64,000 nucleotides of DNA from Hexactinellida sp. DTS-2022 (lineage: Eukaryota; Porifera; Hexactinellida): NCBI GenBank assembly GCA_028753945.1, contig JAPNXP010000002.1:10478001-10542000 (forward strand), read 5' to 3'. The translations under genes were made by a program, and so were the position numbers. Shown one piece after another: positions 46,564 through 56,945 of this stretch. Position 1 is the stretch's first letter. Each line of letters opens with the position of its first letter. Under the pieces are notes generated by a model. That model saw only the letters and a program-made list of their open reading frames with translations. It was not told the origin of the DNA and ran no database searches.

Positions 46564-47330
46564 ACTGTGCCGACTATACTATAGTATAGTGGCCCAGTTC
46601 TAATCTTAGTGCTTTGGTAAATTATTACTGTGCCGACTATACTATAGTATAGTGGCACAGTTCTAATCTTAGTACTTTGGTAAATTATTACTGTGCCGAC
46701 TATACTATAGTATAGTGGCCCAGTATTGGTCTTAGTGCCTTGGTTATTATTACTGCGCCGACTATACTATAGTATAGTGGCACAGTTCTAATCTTAGTAC
46801 TTTGGTAAATTATTACTGTGCCGACTATACTATAGTATAGTGGCCCAGTATTGGTCTTAGTGCCTTGGTTATTATTACTGCGCCGACTATACTATAGTAT
46901 AGTGGCCCAGTTCTAATCTTAGTGCTTTGGTATATTATTACTGTGCCGACTATACTATAGTATAGTGGCCCAGTATTGGTCTAAGTGCCTTGGTTATTAT
47001 TACTGTGCCGACTATACTATAGTATAGTGGCCCAGTTCTAATCTTAGTGCTTTGGTATATTATTACTGTGCCGACAATACTATAGTATAGTGGCCCAGTA
47101 TTGGTCTTAGTGCCTTGGTTATTACTGTGCCGACTATACTATAGTATAGTGACCCAGTATTGGAATCACTGCCTTTATTATTTTTACTGTGCCGACTATA
47201 CTATAGTATAGTGGCCCAGTATTGGAATCACTGCCTTTATTTATATTTTTTACTGTGCCGACTATACCATAGTATAGTGGCCCAGTATTGGAATTACTGC
47301 CTTTATTTTTATTTTTTATTTTTATTTTCT
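46564..47330 (+). repeat. About 63-bp minisatellite, about 12 units
   Basis: Each unit begins CTGTGCCGAC followed by the palindrome ACTATACTATAGTATAGT, then GGCCCAGTATTGG or GGCACAGTTCTAATC in two alternating subtypes. One unit in reverse lies at 51045-51097, a single diverged core near 44318. Confidence 0.9.
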
Positions 47331-49448
47331 CCGTAGACGGTGCCCTGGCCAGAGCTTTATAGTTAATGGCTTAAACTTGGCATGTAGGTGCGATCGGACC
47401 GTCTAATTTGCACCTGGGGTCACGATTTTTGATTAAGAAATATTTGACACATCTTTAACACCTTTCAAATTTTGTCTGGTCCATAACTCAAAATATGTTT
47501 TACTAAACGCACAATTTTATTTCACATTTGGATTCGCCATAAAATTCTGCGTCTGATGGGAGAAGAAATTTTCCAATAAAGGGGTCAATTTCTGCCATAA
47601 ATGGGGTTGAAATTTCTTTGTTTACTCACACTTCAATTTCAGTAAAACTGTTAAATCTAATTCTATTGTATCAACTTGTAAAATCCAAAATTGCAGCTGT
47701 GCCGACGCAGGTTCATTTGGTGGCACTATATTTTGGTGGTGGCTTATTGATAGTGCCTCCAATGAAACATGCTGTCGGCATAGCTGCAATTTTGGATATT
47801 TTTTTCGCATTGTCATCATCACTATGATGGTGTTAAATTATTTCAAAAAGGTGTTACAGAAAGCATCGACCCTTAGAGTGGTAGAAGTTTCCATTTAGAT
47901 CACATAATTTTAGAGATATTCAGGTTTGAGTAGATTATAATAGCTGATGACTCAGCATTTTTTTGTGAGTGTTGGGTCATCACCCAACATCAACTAACCC
48001 ATTTTAAATATCGAATTAACAAAATTGTAAAAACACATTTTTTGACGATGCCATCATCACCTCAAGGTGTCAAGACCCATTTGTAGAGGTGTTACGTGGC
48101 ATAAGGATGAATTGATAAATTGGAAGTTTGTTTCTATCTTATTTGATTTCTGAGATTTATGATATTTAATTAATTAGTGTAAATAATAATTAATATTATT
48201 TATAATTTAACACCAATTTCAATGTCAACTCACAATTATTTTGTTAAATTATTTTCTCATGAATAATTAATTAATTAATTTGGTTATCAAATTTCTATTC
48301 CGCACTCTCGATAACCCCAAATAAACAAATTATATGCATCTATATAAGTAATATACTGACTGAATTAATTATAATTAATTACGTCAGTATATTAACAATA
48401 TAATATTATTCTCGCAGAAGTAAATATATTCACATAATCTGTCGTTGTTGTGAAATATATAATCTTTTTTTTCAATTGGAAAATAGAAGCCTACTCGATC
48501 TCACAAGTTGAATCAATATAATAATAACGAGTTGAAACAATAGAATTAGATTTAACACTTTCAATTGAACTGAAGTGTTAGTAAACAAAGGAAACTTGCA
48601 AATCAATTGTGGCACAAATTAAGTACAATTTGAAAATTCGTGCACTGTGAAAAGGTCTAGAATTTAATTTTCTATCGAACGCCTATAAATTGAATATTTG
48701 GGTACTATTTATTGTGCCTGTTTTAATATTAAACAGGTGCAAAAATGTGTCCATAAAAATGTAATCATAAATCGGGACCCCAGGTGCACATCTGTGACCC
48801 ATGAGACACATATCCTGAAAATTTGGGCTCTTAGTTAATAAAACTCTGTTCTGTGGAGAGGCTACGGAAAAAAAATAATAATAATAATAATATTAAAATC
48901 CAAAATTGCAGCCTGTGCCGACGCATGTTCCTTTGGTGGCACTATATTTTTGTGGTTGTTTATTGATAGTGCATCCAAAGTAACATGCTGTCGGCACAGG
49001 CTGCAATTTTGGATTTTTTTCGCCATGTCATCATCACCATGAAAGTGTTAAATTATTTCAGAAAGGTGTTTCAAAAGGCAACGACCCTTAGTGAGTTGGA
49101 AGTCTCCATTTAGCTCATTTTATTTGAGAGATATTCAAGTTTCAGTAGAATAAAATCTGTGATGACTCAGCATTTCTTAAGTGCGTGTCGGGTGTTCACC
49201 CAACTCCAACCAATCATTGCGAATTATTTAATTCACAAAATTGTAAAAATACATTTTTTTGACGATGTCATCATCACCTTAAGGTGTCAAGATCCACTTG
49301 TATAGGTGGTACGTGCCATAAGGACCAATTGATAAATTTAAAGTTTGTTTCTATCTCATATCATTTCTGAGATTAATGAAATTTAGATAATTAGTATAAA
49401 TATTTAATTAATTTATTAATAATTCAACACCATTATTATGAAATTACT

Positions 49449-49609
49449 TATATAGAGCTGAGCTTTGTAGAGTTCAGTTTTTCACTATGTGTATTCATGC
49501 ACTGAGAAAGGTCAGTTTTTTTCCAGAGTTTGAAATTGACCTTTAGAAAGTAAGCCTGGACTTTTAGTATGGGAAAAAATCTGAACTCTACAAAGCTCAG
49601 CTCTATATA
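49449..49609. mobile_element. 161-bp palindromic MITE in unit 2
   Basis: TATATAGAGCTGAGCTTTGT and AGAGTTCAG, with the exact complement at the other end. Present in unit 2, absent at the same place in unit 1, so it inserted after the tandem duplication. TA-type ends. Confidence 0.85.
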
Positions 49610-50634
49610 AGGATTCCCCATTATTATTTACAGCAAAAAGATATTAAGTTCAATTATTTGCAATAATTATTAATTTTAATTTAATTTCTCTATAATATTT
49701 GAATTCAGCGCACTCAATAACCCCAATGATCTCATTGGAACCGTCTCTGTAAGTTAAATACAGAGCGAATTAATTATGTCAGTGTATCCATTGTGCAAGA
49801 GTATTTTCGCAGAAGTAAATATAATCACATAATCTGTCGTTGTTATGTTATGTAAATTCTTAGTTTTCATATAGAAAATAGAAGCCTATCTCACAAGTGG
49901 AATCAATATAATTATCACAAGTTGAAACAATAGAATTCTATTTAATAAACACTTTCAATTGAACTGAAGTGTTAGTAAACAAAGGGAATTTGCAACTCAA
50001 TAGAGGCACAAATGAAAGGCAATTTGAAAATTCGTGCACTGTGACAAGGTGTAGAATTAAATTCTCTATCGAATGCATTTAATTTGAATATTCGCGCACA
50101 ATTTATTGTTCTTTTTCTAACATTAAACTGGTGTAAAAATGTGTCCAAAAAAATGTGATAAAAAGTCGTGACCCCAGGTGCACATCTGTAACCCATGAGA
50201 CACTAGTCATGAAAATTTTAGTTCTTAGTAATTAAAACTCTTTTCTGTGTAGAGGATACGGACTAATAAAAATCCAAAATTGCAGCCTGTGCTGAAGCAT
50301 GTTCATTTGGTGGCACTATATTTTGGTGGTGGTCTACTGATAGTGCCTCCAATGGAACATTCTGTCGACACAGGCTGCAATTTTGGATTTTTTTCGCCAT
50401 TAAATTGGTGTTTAGACTCATTTAACAAGTTGTACGGGACAAAGGAACGATTGTTGAATTTGAAGTTTATTTCTATCTTGAACCATCTTGAGTTTAATGC
50501 CATTCATTCATTATGTATTGTTAATAAATTATATTAATAGTTGATTATTTTAGCAATGTTATCCCCTGTGAGTTGAGTTAAGTAAACATATTCCCAATTT
50601 AATTTAATTTGCTTTAATCCATTGAATATTAATA

Positions 50635-50785
50635 CCGTATTTATTCGAATAAGAGCCTCAATTCGAATAATCGCCTACCTCCAATAATCGCCCCCCTAAA
50701 GTAGCAAATAAAAATTCATTACTGCTACCTGGAGTAAACATTTATATCTAATATAACTCACAATACGATTATCAACCGATTATCA
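50635..50785 (-). mobile_element. Truncated copy of the CCGTATTTA MITE
   Basis: Complement of the right part of 8482-8739, after TA. Similarity stops near 50785, so the other end is missing. Lies inside tandem unit 3. Confidence 0.75.
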
Positions 50786-51932
50786 TTAAAAAATCGTGAA
50801 GAGCTATCAGTTGCAAAATACTTTTCTGATACTAATGATTTAAAAAAAATTCTCGTTATTGCATTTATTTTCCTATGGGACAAAAAAAGCTAAAAGTCCC
50901 GTTAACAATTTTTCCAAATCGAAATTAATAAATCGTGACCCCAGGTGCACATCTATAACCCAAGAGACACATATACTGAAATTTTGGCTTCTTAGTTAAT
51001 TAAACTCTGTTCTGTGTAGAGGATACGGAAGGAAAATAACCAAGGCAGTAAGATTAGAACTGGGCCACTATAGTATAGTATAGTATAGTCGGCACAGTAA
51101 AAGCTATTTATTTATCTAAATAAGATTAGAAACAATGTTTACACTGAAATATATAGTGTAGTTCGCGTATTAACAATTCGTCTAGTAGCAAGTTATCTTG
51201 AATCCCCAAGATTGCATTAAATAGTTATTAATTATGTTCCCATAGGAGTAATATTAGTAAGAATATTTCGTGCAAAATGTGACTGTTATAACGCGAATTC
51301 TAATGTATTTAAAAATTTTAATATATTGTATTTAGATAATACACCAGATGATAATTTCGATAATTGCTTCTAGAGATCTCTCTCTTAGATCAATATGTCC
51401 AATGACTCCAATCCTTAATCGAAGAGTGTAAGGTCTGGAAATTGGAAGGGACTGATCTGGTTCTGATGGCAGATTATCAAAATAAAGATGGTAAGTTGAT
51501 ACACTAGTTTAATTTAGAAAACATTGATTATAATTTTTCTATCCTAGGAAGGATAAACCTCAAGAAAAAATTACTTCTTCTCAATGAAGAAAATAAACTT
51601 TTTATATTTTGATCGGAATGTCAGTGAGGCTAAATGTACGCAACTTCGGGTTGTTTCAGTATGTGAAATGCATAAAGAAAAAAGCATTCTCTACTTTATC
51701 CAGCAAGTTAAATTTATTTTGTTTATGCAAAGTGTAAGCAACTGCCATTATTACTTTAACAAGGAAAGAAAATGGTATTGCGATACTAGTACTGGACTCT
51801 GCAAACAAAAAATGAAATTTCATCGATTTTGACGACTTTGGAACCACAAGCAGAGGTGCAAAGCAGAGTGGACCATGGGTCAACATTGGTGACCCATGAC
51901 CCATCTGACCCATCGTATTTGTGACCCATGAC

Positions 51933-52098
51933 CAGGGCCGGCGGAAGCTCGTGAGAGGTGGGGCGGCCTTGTACTATTAGTATAATTGTGAGGATTTCTT
52001 AGTCTAAAAACACGCAAGGAAATTTCAGAGTTCCCAAAAATCACAGAAAAAGTGGGGCGGCCCAGGCCGCCCCAACCGCCCCTCTTGCGCCGACCCTG
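51933..52098. mobile_element. hAT MITE nested in the GACCCAT element (a)
   Basis: Ends CAGGGCCGGCGGAAG and complement of CAGGGTCGGCGCAAG, flanked by CCCATGAC on both sides (51925-51932, 52099-52106). The flanking word belongs to the host array, so the duplication could be partly coincidental, but the ends are clear. Confidence 0.8.
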
Positions 52099-52347
52099 CC
52101 CATGACCCATTGTCCCACCCATGACCCATCGTGTTACCCATTGACCTTCTGAAATATCTAATTTTTAATATCTAAACATTATGTAACACAATCCGACTTA
52201 TAATATACGGTATTATGATGCTTGTCAATTAATTACTTTTGGTAGACTTCTAACACCAAAGAAATACCCTGTAATGTTTCTGGGTTAATTTGATTCGTAC
52301 TATAACTGGACGAACATCGAAATTCCAAATGGGTCATGGGTCATGGG

Positions 52348-52501
52348 CATAGGCGTCGTAACCCGCCTGGGTGCCCGGAAATGTCCGGGCGGCCCGGAAG
52401 GGTTGCCCATATGCTACTAATACAATATCCGGAGTTTGCCGGACATTATCCGGAATTTCCAACGGGCCAAAGTATTGACCTTTGCATTTACGACGCCTAT
52501 G
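52348..52501. mobile_element. hAT MITE nested in the GACCCAT element (b)
   Basis: Ends CATAGGCGTCGTAA and its exact complement, flanked by GTCATGGG on both sides (52340-52347, 52502-52509). Inner part has CCGGGCGGCCCGG and CCGGA words. Ends are of the same CATAGGCG type as 43314 and 60461. Confidence 0.85.
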
Positions 52502-54091
52502 GTCATGGGTCACAGAACCGTGACCCATGACTCATCTGACCCATCGATTTAGGTGACCCATCTGACCCATGACCCATGACCCGTCGACGCATGGTCCACT
52601 CTGGTGCAAAGCGAACTTAATTATACTGTCTCCACGCTTCCTATTCCTGTTGCACTGGATGAAAAATTGATTGCAGTTTACAATCAGCAGCTTTCTAATG
52701 GGTTTGAATTACCACAACAAATTCTACCTGAAGCCTTGCTATTGTGATAATGTTTATCCATTCAAAGTGAATGTCTAAAGCTAGAACAAACAGGTATATT
52801 TGTCTATACAGAGACTGATGTGCTCGAACTGAAGGAACACAAAAGTAAGTAAATATTGTGACATTAGTAAAAGTATTAGTATGCCATTTTAAGTAGTATT
52901 AATTTTGATATTTGTTTAGTATTCAGTTCCAGTTGCAATGGACCACGCAAATGTAAAGCCAGTTTTGAAGGACTAAACAAACTACTCTTAAATGTCAACA
53001 ATCGTTACCTTATTCACTATGGGTATATTATGATTACAGCGAACTTATGACGTTATCCAGAAATACATAATATGGCCATGTGAGGTAAGTAATACTAGAA
53101 ATTATTAATTACAGATTATTTTGTTAAACCACTCGTAAATTTCCTAATTTTAATTTACAATTTACATTTTAGGGGTAGTAAAATTGGCTAACTAAATGTA
53201 TTATCCAATTGTATCGAGGGCTAAGAATATAAAAATGCAACGTATGGGAAGAGAACGAAAGTACCATTATCATGTTATAAAACATGCATGGAATGCTTAT
53301 TTACGTATGATAAGCATTGATTATAAAGCTAGCTTTACTTGTCCCATTTGTAAAGACAAGCCCGAAGTAATTATTATGAACTGGGTAACAATGGGCACAT
53401 GTAAACAGTTATCAGAGGCATTTTTTGAGTATGATGAGAGACATCAGTATACACCAGTCCCAATAACAGAACGAATATATATTTCAAATGCAGCGGCAAG
53501 AAAATATCTGCAAACATATTCATCGAAAGGTTTAATTAGTGATGATTTCAAAGAAATGTTGGAACTTCTATCAAATGAACTAACTGAATATATTAAGCAT
53601 ACCTGCATGAATCAGCAAATTATATCAATTAGCGATGAATATCCAAATTCCAAAAAGATAGTTAAGTTGTTTAGCTGCTCCGAACCAATCTCAGGCTTAT
53701 TTCAATTCTCTCTGCTGACCAACTATGAACGACAATCAATTGTTCGACTATGCTTAGAAAATCGTGTCAAACGTTCCATTATTACAGCAATATCTCGAAA
53801 GGTGTACACCTTAGCAATATTGTTAAATTCACTAACTACAACTCCATCAGACTATAAAGAATAAGATGTTAGTTTGCATCCAATATTTTCCATTTTACCT
53901 AGTAAAATACTCCTGAAAGTAAAAACCTTGTGCAGTTATCCAACTCGTATTCTCATCGAAGTAGTAAGTTCAAATTTAGAGGATAATTTCACATATTTCC
54001 AGGATTTACAAAGAGTTACAAGTAAGTTTGCTTATCACGGACTATTGTATATTTGTATTGTAGTAACCTTGCAATGAACATAATATCAATG

Positions 54092-54275
54092 CAGTCGACT
54101 CCGCTTAATAGAGCCACCGGTTAATAGATTTCATTGCTTAATCGAGTAAAAATTTCACAGGATTTATGTGACGGATTTACATTTTGGCTTAAAATATTTT
54201 CGGTTAATAGATTTCTCCGTTTAATCGGGCAAAGCAACCAGGTCCCGAGGTGATTCTATTAAGCAGAGTCGACTG
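54092..54275. mobile_element. TA-type MITE in an intron of the KDZ-like gene
   Basis: Ends CAGTCGACTCCGCTTAATAG and complement of CAGTCGACTCTGCTTAATAG, TA outside the right end. Both halves carry GGTTAATAGATTTC words. Lies between the donor near 54028 and the acceptor near 54301. Confidence 0.8.
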
Positions 54276-54541
54276 TATTTACTAATCTTGCTTTAAACTT
54301 AGGCTTCCTATATACACAGACACGGATGCAGTAGAAGATACGATAGAAAAGTGCATGAAAATATATCACCTAGACTGCTTGTCATGGTGTGCATACACAA
54401 AATTTGTTATGGATTCCATATAATGAGAAAAAAGGAATCAACTGTGATGGTTCATAACCTGCTATTAAAATACTTCAAAAGACCACCACGAATCATAGTT
54501 TATGATAATGCGTGCAACTTACACAATACGTGTAGGGTCAG

Positions 54542-54595
54542 GTATATTACTGCGGTTTACAATACATGCTCAATTATTATTTTTGAAATTTACAG
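54542..54595 (+). other. 54-nt in-frame intron of the KDZ-like gene
   Basis: Starts GTATATTACTGC and ends TTGAAATTTACAG. Removing it joins NLHNTCRVR to DPSLFQETAFF, the arrangement expected for the YDNAC...R-D-P block. Length is a multiple of three with no stop, so the frame reads through it. Confidence 0.65.
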
Positions 54596-54942
54596 GGATC
54601 CCAGTTTATTCCAAGAAACAGCATTCTTCATTGACCGTTTCCATTCCCGGAATCACTGTTGCAACATCTCTTATTCAATTAAATCAACCAACTGTGACAC
54701 AATTGAAGGCGTTAACTCTCAAGCTTGTGAACAACTATTCTCCGTCCTCAGACGAATATCTACACAAATTTCTTTTATGAGGGTCGAAAATGTGTTCTAC
54801 AATATTAGATATATTTTGCATGTTTAAATAAATAGGAAATTCAAAAATTGTGAAAAGTAATTTAGAAACTAACACTCTTTCAAAAGTATATTTCTAATAT
54901 AGTAGATAGTAAATAATATTCAAACTATTGTATAGTGGTGAT

Positions 54943-55429
54943 CAGGGAATGAAAGGTTCACGAACGAACTTATTGAACTTGAACTGAACGAACTGAACGC
55001 AGGGCTTTTAAAGGATTCACGGTGAACGAACTGAACGAACTGAACTGAACGAACTTAACTCAATAAAGATAAAGTATAAATATAGATCCATTAAATATAA
55101 TAGGTGAATGCAAAAGTGCTAATTCCGGACATCCCTAGTGGACTCATGTCTCTTAGCTTAGATTCTAGCTTCTTAGCCTGAACTTAATAACAGCTTGGAG
55201 GATACGGAATAGTTCGACCCACTCACTGTACACTGAACGAACTGAACTAAACGAATTGAACAAACTGAACTAAACGAATTGAACTAAACGAATTGAACGA
55301 ACTGAACGAACTGAACGAACGCTGGCGGAGCTGAAGTTAGGAGGTGAACTTGAACGAACTGAACGTGCGTCAATTTGAGATGAACTGAATTGCGTGTATT
55401 CAGTCCGTTCGTGAACCTTTCATTCCCTG
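54943..55429. mobile_element. hAT-type element of GAACT repeats, 8-bp target duplication
   Basis: Exact terminal inverted repeat CAGGGAATGAAAGGTTCACG plus AACG. GTGGTGAT flanks both ends (54935-54942, 55430-55437). Most of the body is (GAACT/GAACGAACT)n, a word contained in the terminal repeat. A short unique middle (55040-55200). Sits at the 3' side of the PHD finger frame. Confidence 0.9.
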
Positions 55430-55437
55430 GTGGTGAT

Positions 55438-56455
55438 GCATAGCAAAGGAAGGTGGTCACCGCCTTTTTTGTATCCGGAAGGCCCACACAAGGCTCATTA
55501 TACCATCTTTGACAACTTGGGCACTCCACCATATTGTTTAAAGCATATGTAGGTAAACGACAAACACACCATAGTGAGATTGTATTTGTGCCATTTCATT
55601 TTGCACATTCAAATGCTTTCCCTGTATTGTTGGGAACTGAGTTATTTTTTCAGATTTGAAAATTTCACTTGAATGCTTCCTCATATTCCTCTGTCGCCAT
55701 CTTACTTTTGAGGGATCAATTTAACTGCCAATCAGAGGCAAACTGCTATCGCAAATAGTCCACAGTCAGCCCCGCCATTTTGCTGCTGAACATTGCAATA
55801 GCTACATTTAAGTCACCGCTTTCCTGCCTATATAAAAAAGAATTTTGTGTATCCAACTCCTTGCTAGTAGATCCCCCATATAGCGAATCATATAGATAAA
55901 CTGCTCCGTAAGCGTCAGATGAAGAACATACTCAGTGTAACTGGCCATCATGATGTATTTGGACACTGGATTTCGGAGCCTTGATAAACAAGCGCCTCTA
56001 AAAATAATGCATTTAGTAATTGTTTATGTATCTATATTAATCACTATGGGAAAGTAAAACGATATATCAAAACAGATCGGAAAAGTATGTATTAGTTATA
56101 CGTACTTACTTGTGATAAAATTGTGTCCTGGAGGCCTCGTATCTCCGGGTACGTATTCTTCAAAATTTCCTACAGAGATATGAATTTAATTAATAGTTTC
56201 CAGAAATAATGCCATACAATTATATTAATACATAATATGCAGTCTTTATTAACTTACAAAAATGCGTTGTTAGTGATATCAGTTAGAAAGATGTTAGGAT
56301 CGGATAACTCAAGAACACAACGTGATCTTGTTGTTTCAACTAATATCCTGGAAGTATCCTGTGTAACAAGTGGCGTTAGAGCCATCACACAACCAAGGAA
56401 GCCAATGTACTTGTTGAATGCAATTTCAAAGTCGATTTGGGTTGCGGATTGAGTA
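55438..56455 (-). pseudogene. Ulp1-like (C48) protease with C-terminal PHD finger, decayed
   Basis: Minus strand. Exon 56455-56258 ends before a GTAAGT donor; exon 56169-56110 (exactly 20 codons) reads EILKNTYPEIRGLQDTILSQ, the helix typical before the catalytic core; introns of 88 and 112 nt have GT-AG borders. The exon from 55997 has VQIHHDGQLH (catalytic His), VYLYDSLYGGS (catalytic Asp) and VQQQNGGADCGLFAIAV (Gln and nucleophilic Cys). Then comes a PHD-like pattern CVCRLP, MVECPSCQRWYNEPCVGLP, LC, with Asn where PHD fingers normally have His. The frame is broken in several places. It converges on the KDZ-like gene 0.6 kb away, which suggests both belong to one transposon. A protease of another mobile element type remains possible. 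Confidence 0.65.
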
Positions 56456-56579
56456 GCCCATGGAAAATGGATTCATTAGAATCTTCAACTATTTCATCTA
56501 ATGAAATTATGTCCTGGTGAATAGTACTACGTAGTAACAATAGTAGCTTCCTTCGTTATTGTATCAGAACCAGTAGTAT

Positions 56580-56945
56580 TAATACGAGGCGCTGGAATGA
56601 ACCTTGCTGGAGGTATGTAACTTAGTGGCATAGTGAGATGCACTACCTGAAGGTCAGTCACTCCCAGGAGGCCTAGGTGCTGCTGGAGCTGTGTAGACAG
56701 CGTGAGAGAGCAGACCTAGGTGTGGCAGCTAGTTGTTAGTAGGGCTGACCACAACAGTCGCAGGTTACGACCTGCATAGGGTAGAGGACTGGACCGTCCT
56801 CCTGATGAGGCCTATGGAGGGCCGAAATCCTAGAGTGGTGGCGACACCACACGGCACACGGACCGCCTGTAGCTGTCAATGGTGGCAGCTTGATACGGCG
56901 AGATCCCAAAGCTTCACGATAGGTATACTGAGGGCTGGAGAGTGA
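56580..56945 (+). other. GC-rich island carrying hammerhead 3
   Basis: Far richer in GC than its surroundings. Contains hairpin GCAGGT-TACG-ACCTGC (56760-56775) immediately before the ribozyme. Read as the body of a ribozyme-bearing element; no protein is recognisable. Confidence 0.5.
56777..56832 (+). ncRNA. Hammerhead ribozyme, complete, helix III open
   Basis: 5' to 3': stem III UAGGG, cleavage after UA (triplet GUA), stem I GAGGAC/GUCCUC with loop UGGACC, invariant CUGAUGA, stem II GGCC/GGCC with a 7-nt loop, invariant GAAA, then UCCUA pairing with the first UAGGG (one wobble). All core nucleotides and all three helices are present. This is the best of three hammerheads in the window. 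Such ribozymes are known in Penelope-like elements, SINEs and retrozymes. Confidence 0.85.

Larger units (their letters stand above)
47682..51029 (+). repeat. Three tandem units of about 1.21 kb, each starting with a hairpin
   Basis: Each unit starts with a 117-119-bp inverted repeat, AATCCAAAATTGCAGCCTGT and complement (47682-47798, 48897-49015, 50271-50389). Unit 1 is 1,215 bases; unit 2 is 1,374 and carries a 161-bp MITE, so its net length is the same. Unit 3 is shortened and contains a truncated MITE at 50635. Non-coding; each unit ends GACCCCAGGTGCACATCTGT...CTCTGTTCTGTG. Confidence 0.85.
46564..51097. mobile_element. 4.5-kb composite TA element with minisatellite ends
   Basis: Left end CTGTGCCGACTATACTATAG and right end its complement (51045-51097), with TA outside both. 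Behind the terminal unit both ends continue into inverted copies of the same sequence: 47325-47680 is the complement of the segment ending each internal unit (GACCCCAGGTGCA, GTGTTAGTAAACAAAG blocks). The core is three tandem units (see 47682). TA target points to Tc1/mariner-type mobilisation. No transposase. Alternative: a locally amplified satellite that happens to have inverted ends. Confidence 0.55.
51865..52602. mobile_element. Element of GACCCAT repeats, 10-bp target duplication
   Basis: Ends AGAGTGGACCATGGGTC and complement of AGAGTGGACCATGCG. GGTGCAAAGC flanks both ends (51855-51864 and 52603-52612). The coding frame of the surrounding gene is continuous when one copy of the 10-mer is counted. 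Body is tandem TGACCCATGACCCATC words. A 9-11-bp duplication suggests Mutator-like mobilisation. Holds two further MITEs. Confidence 0.85.
51390..54827 (+). pseudogene. KDZ-like transposase gene with introns, decayed
   Basis: Exon-like pieces with GT-AG borders: 51390-51490 (KVWKLEGTDLVLMADYQNKD), about 51556-52838 interrupted by the element 51865-52602, 52920-53083 (CNGPRKCKASFEGLNKLLLN), 53173-54027 (HAWNAYLRMISIDYKASF, CPICKDKPEVIIMNWVTMG, long helical region), 54302-54541 and 54596-54827. The last two hold SPRLLVMVCIHKICYGFH, IIVYDNACNLHNTC, DPSLFQETAFFIDRFHSRNH and NSQACEQLFSVLRRISTQ. The YDNAC, R-D/E-P, DRFH-x-x-NH and NSQ-x-x-EQ blocks resemble KDZ-type (Kyakuja-Dileera-Zisupton) DDE transposases with an upstream Cys cluster. 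A stop at 53862 and a few more breaks upstream. A related non-KDZ transposase cannot be excluded. Confidence 0.6.

Noticed and set aside
47940-47975. Hammerhead core at CTGATGACTCAG
   Set aside because: CTGATGA is followed by no GAAA at stem II distance and no flanking helices.
52334-52530. Overlapping frames on both strands at the GACCCAT array
   Set aside because: Explained by the heptamer array and a nested hAT MITE.
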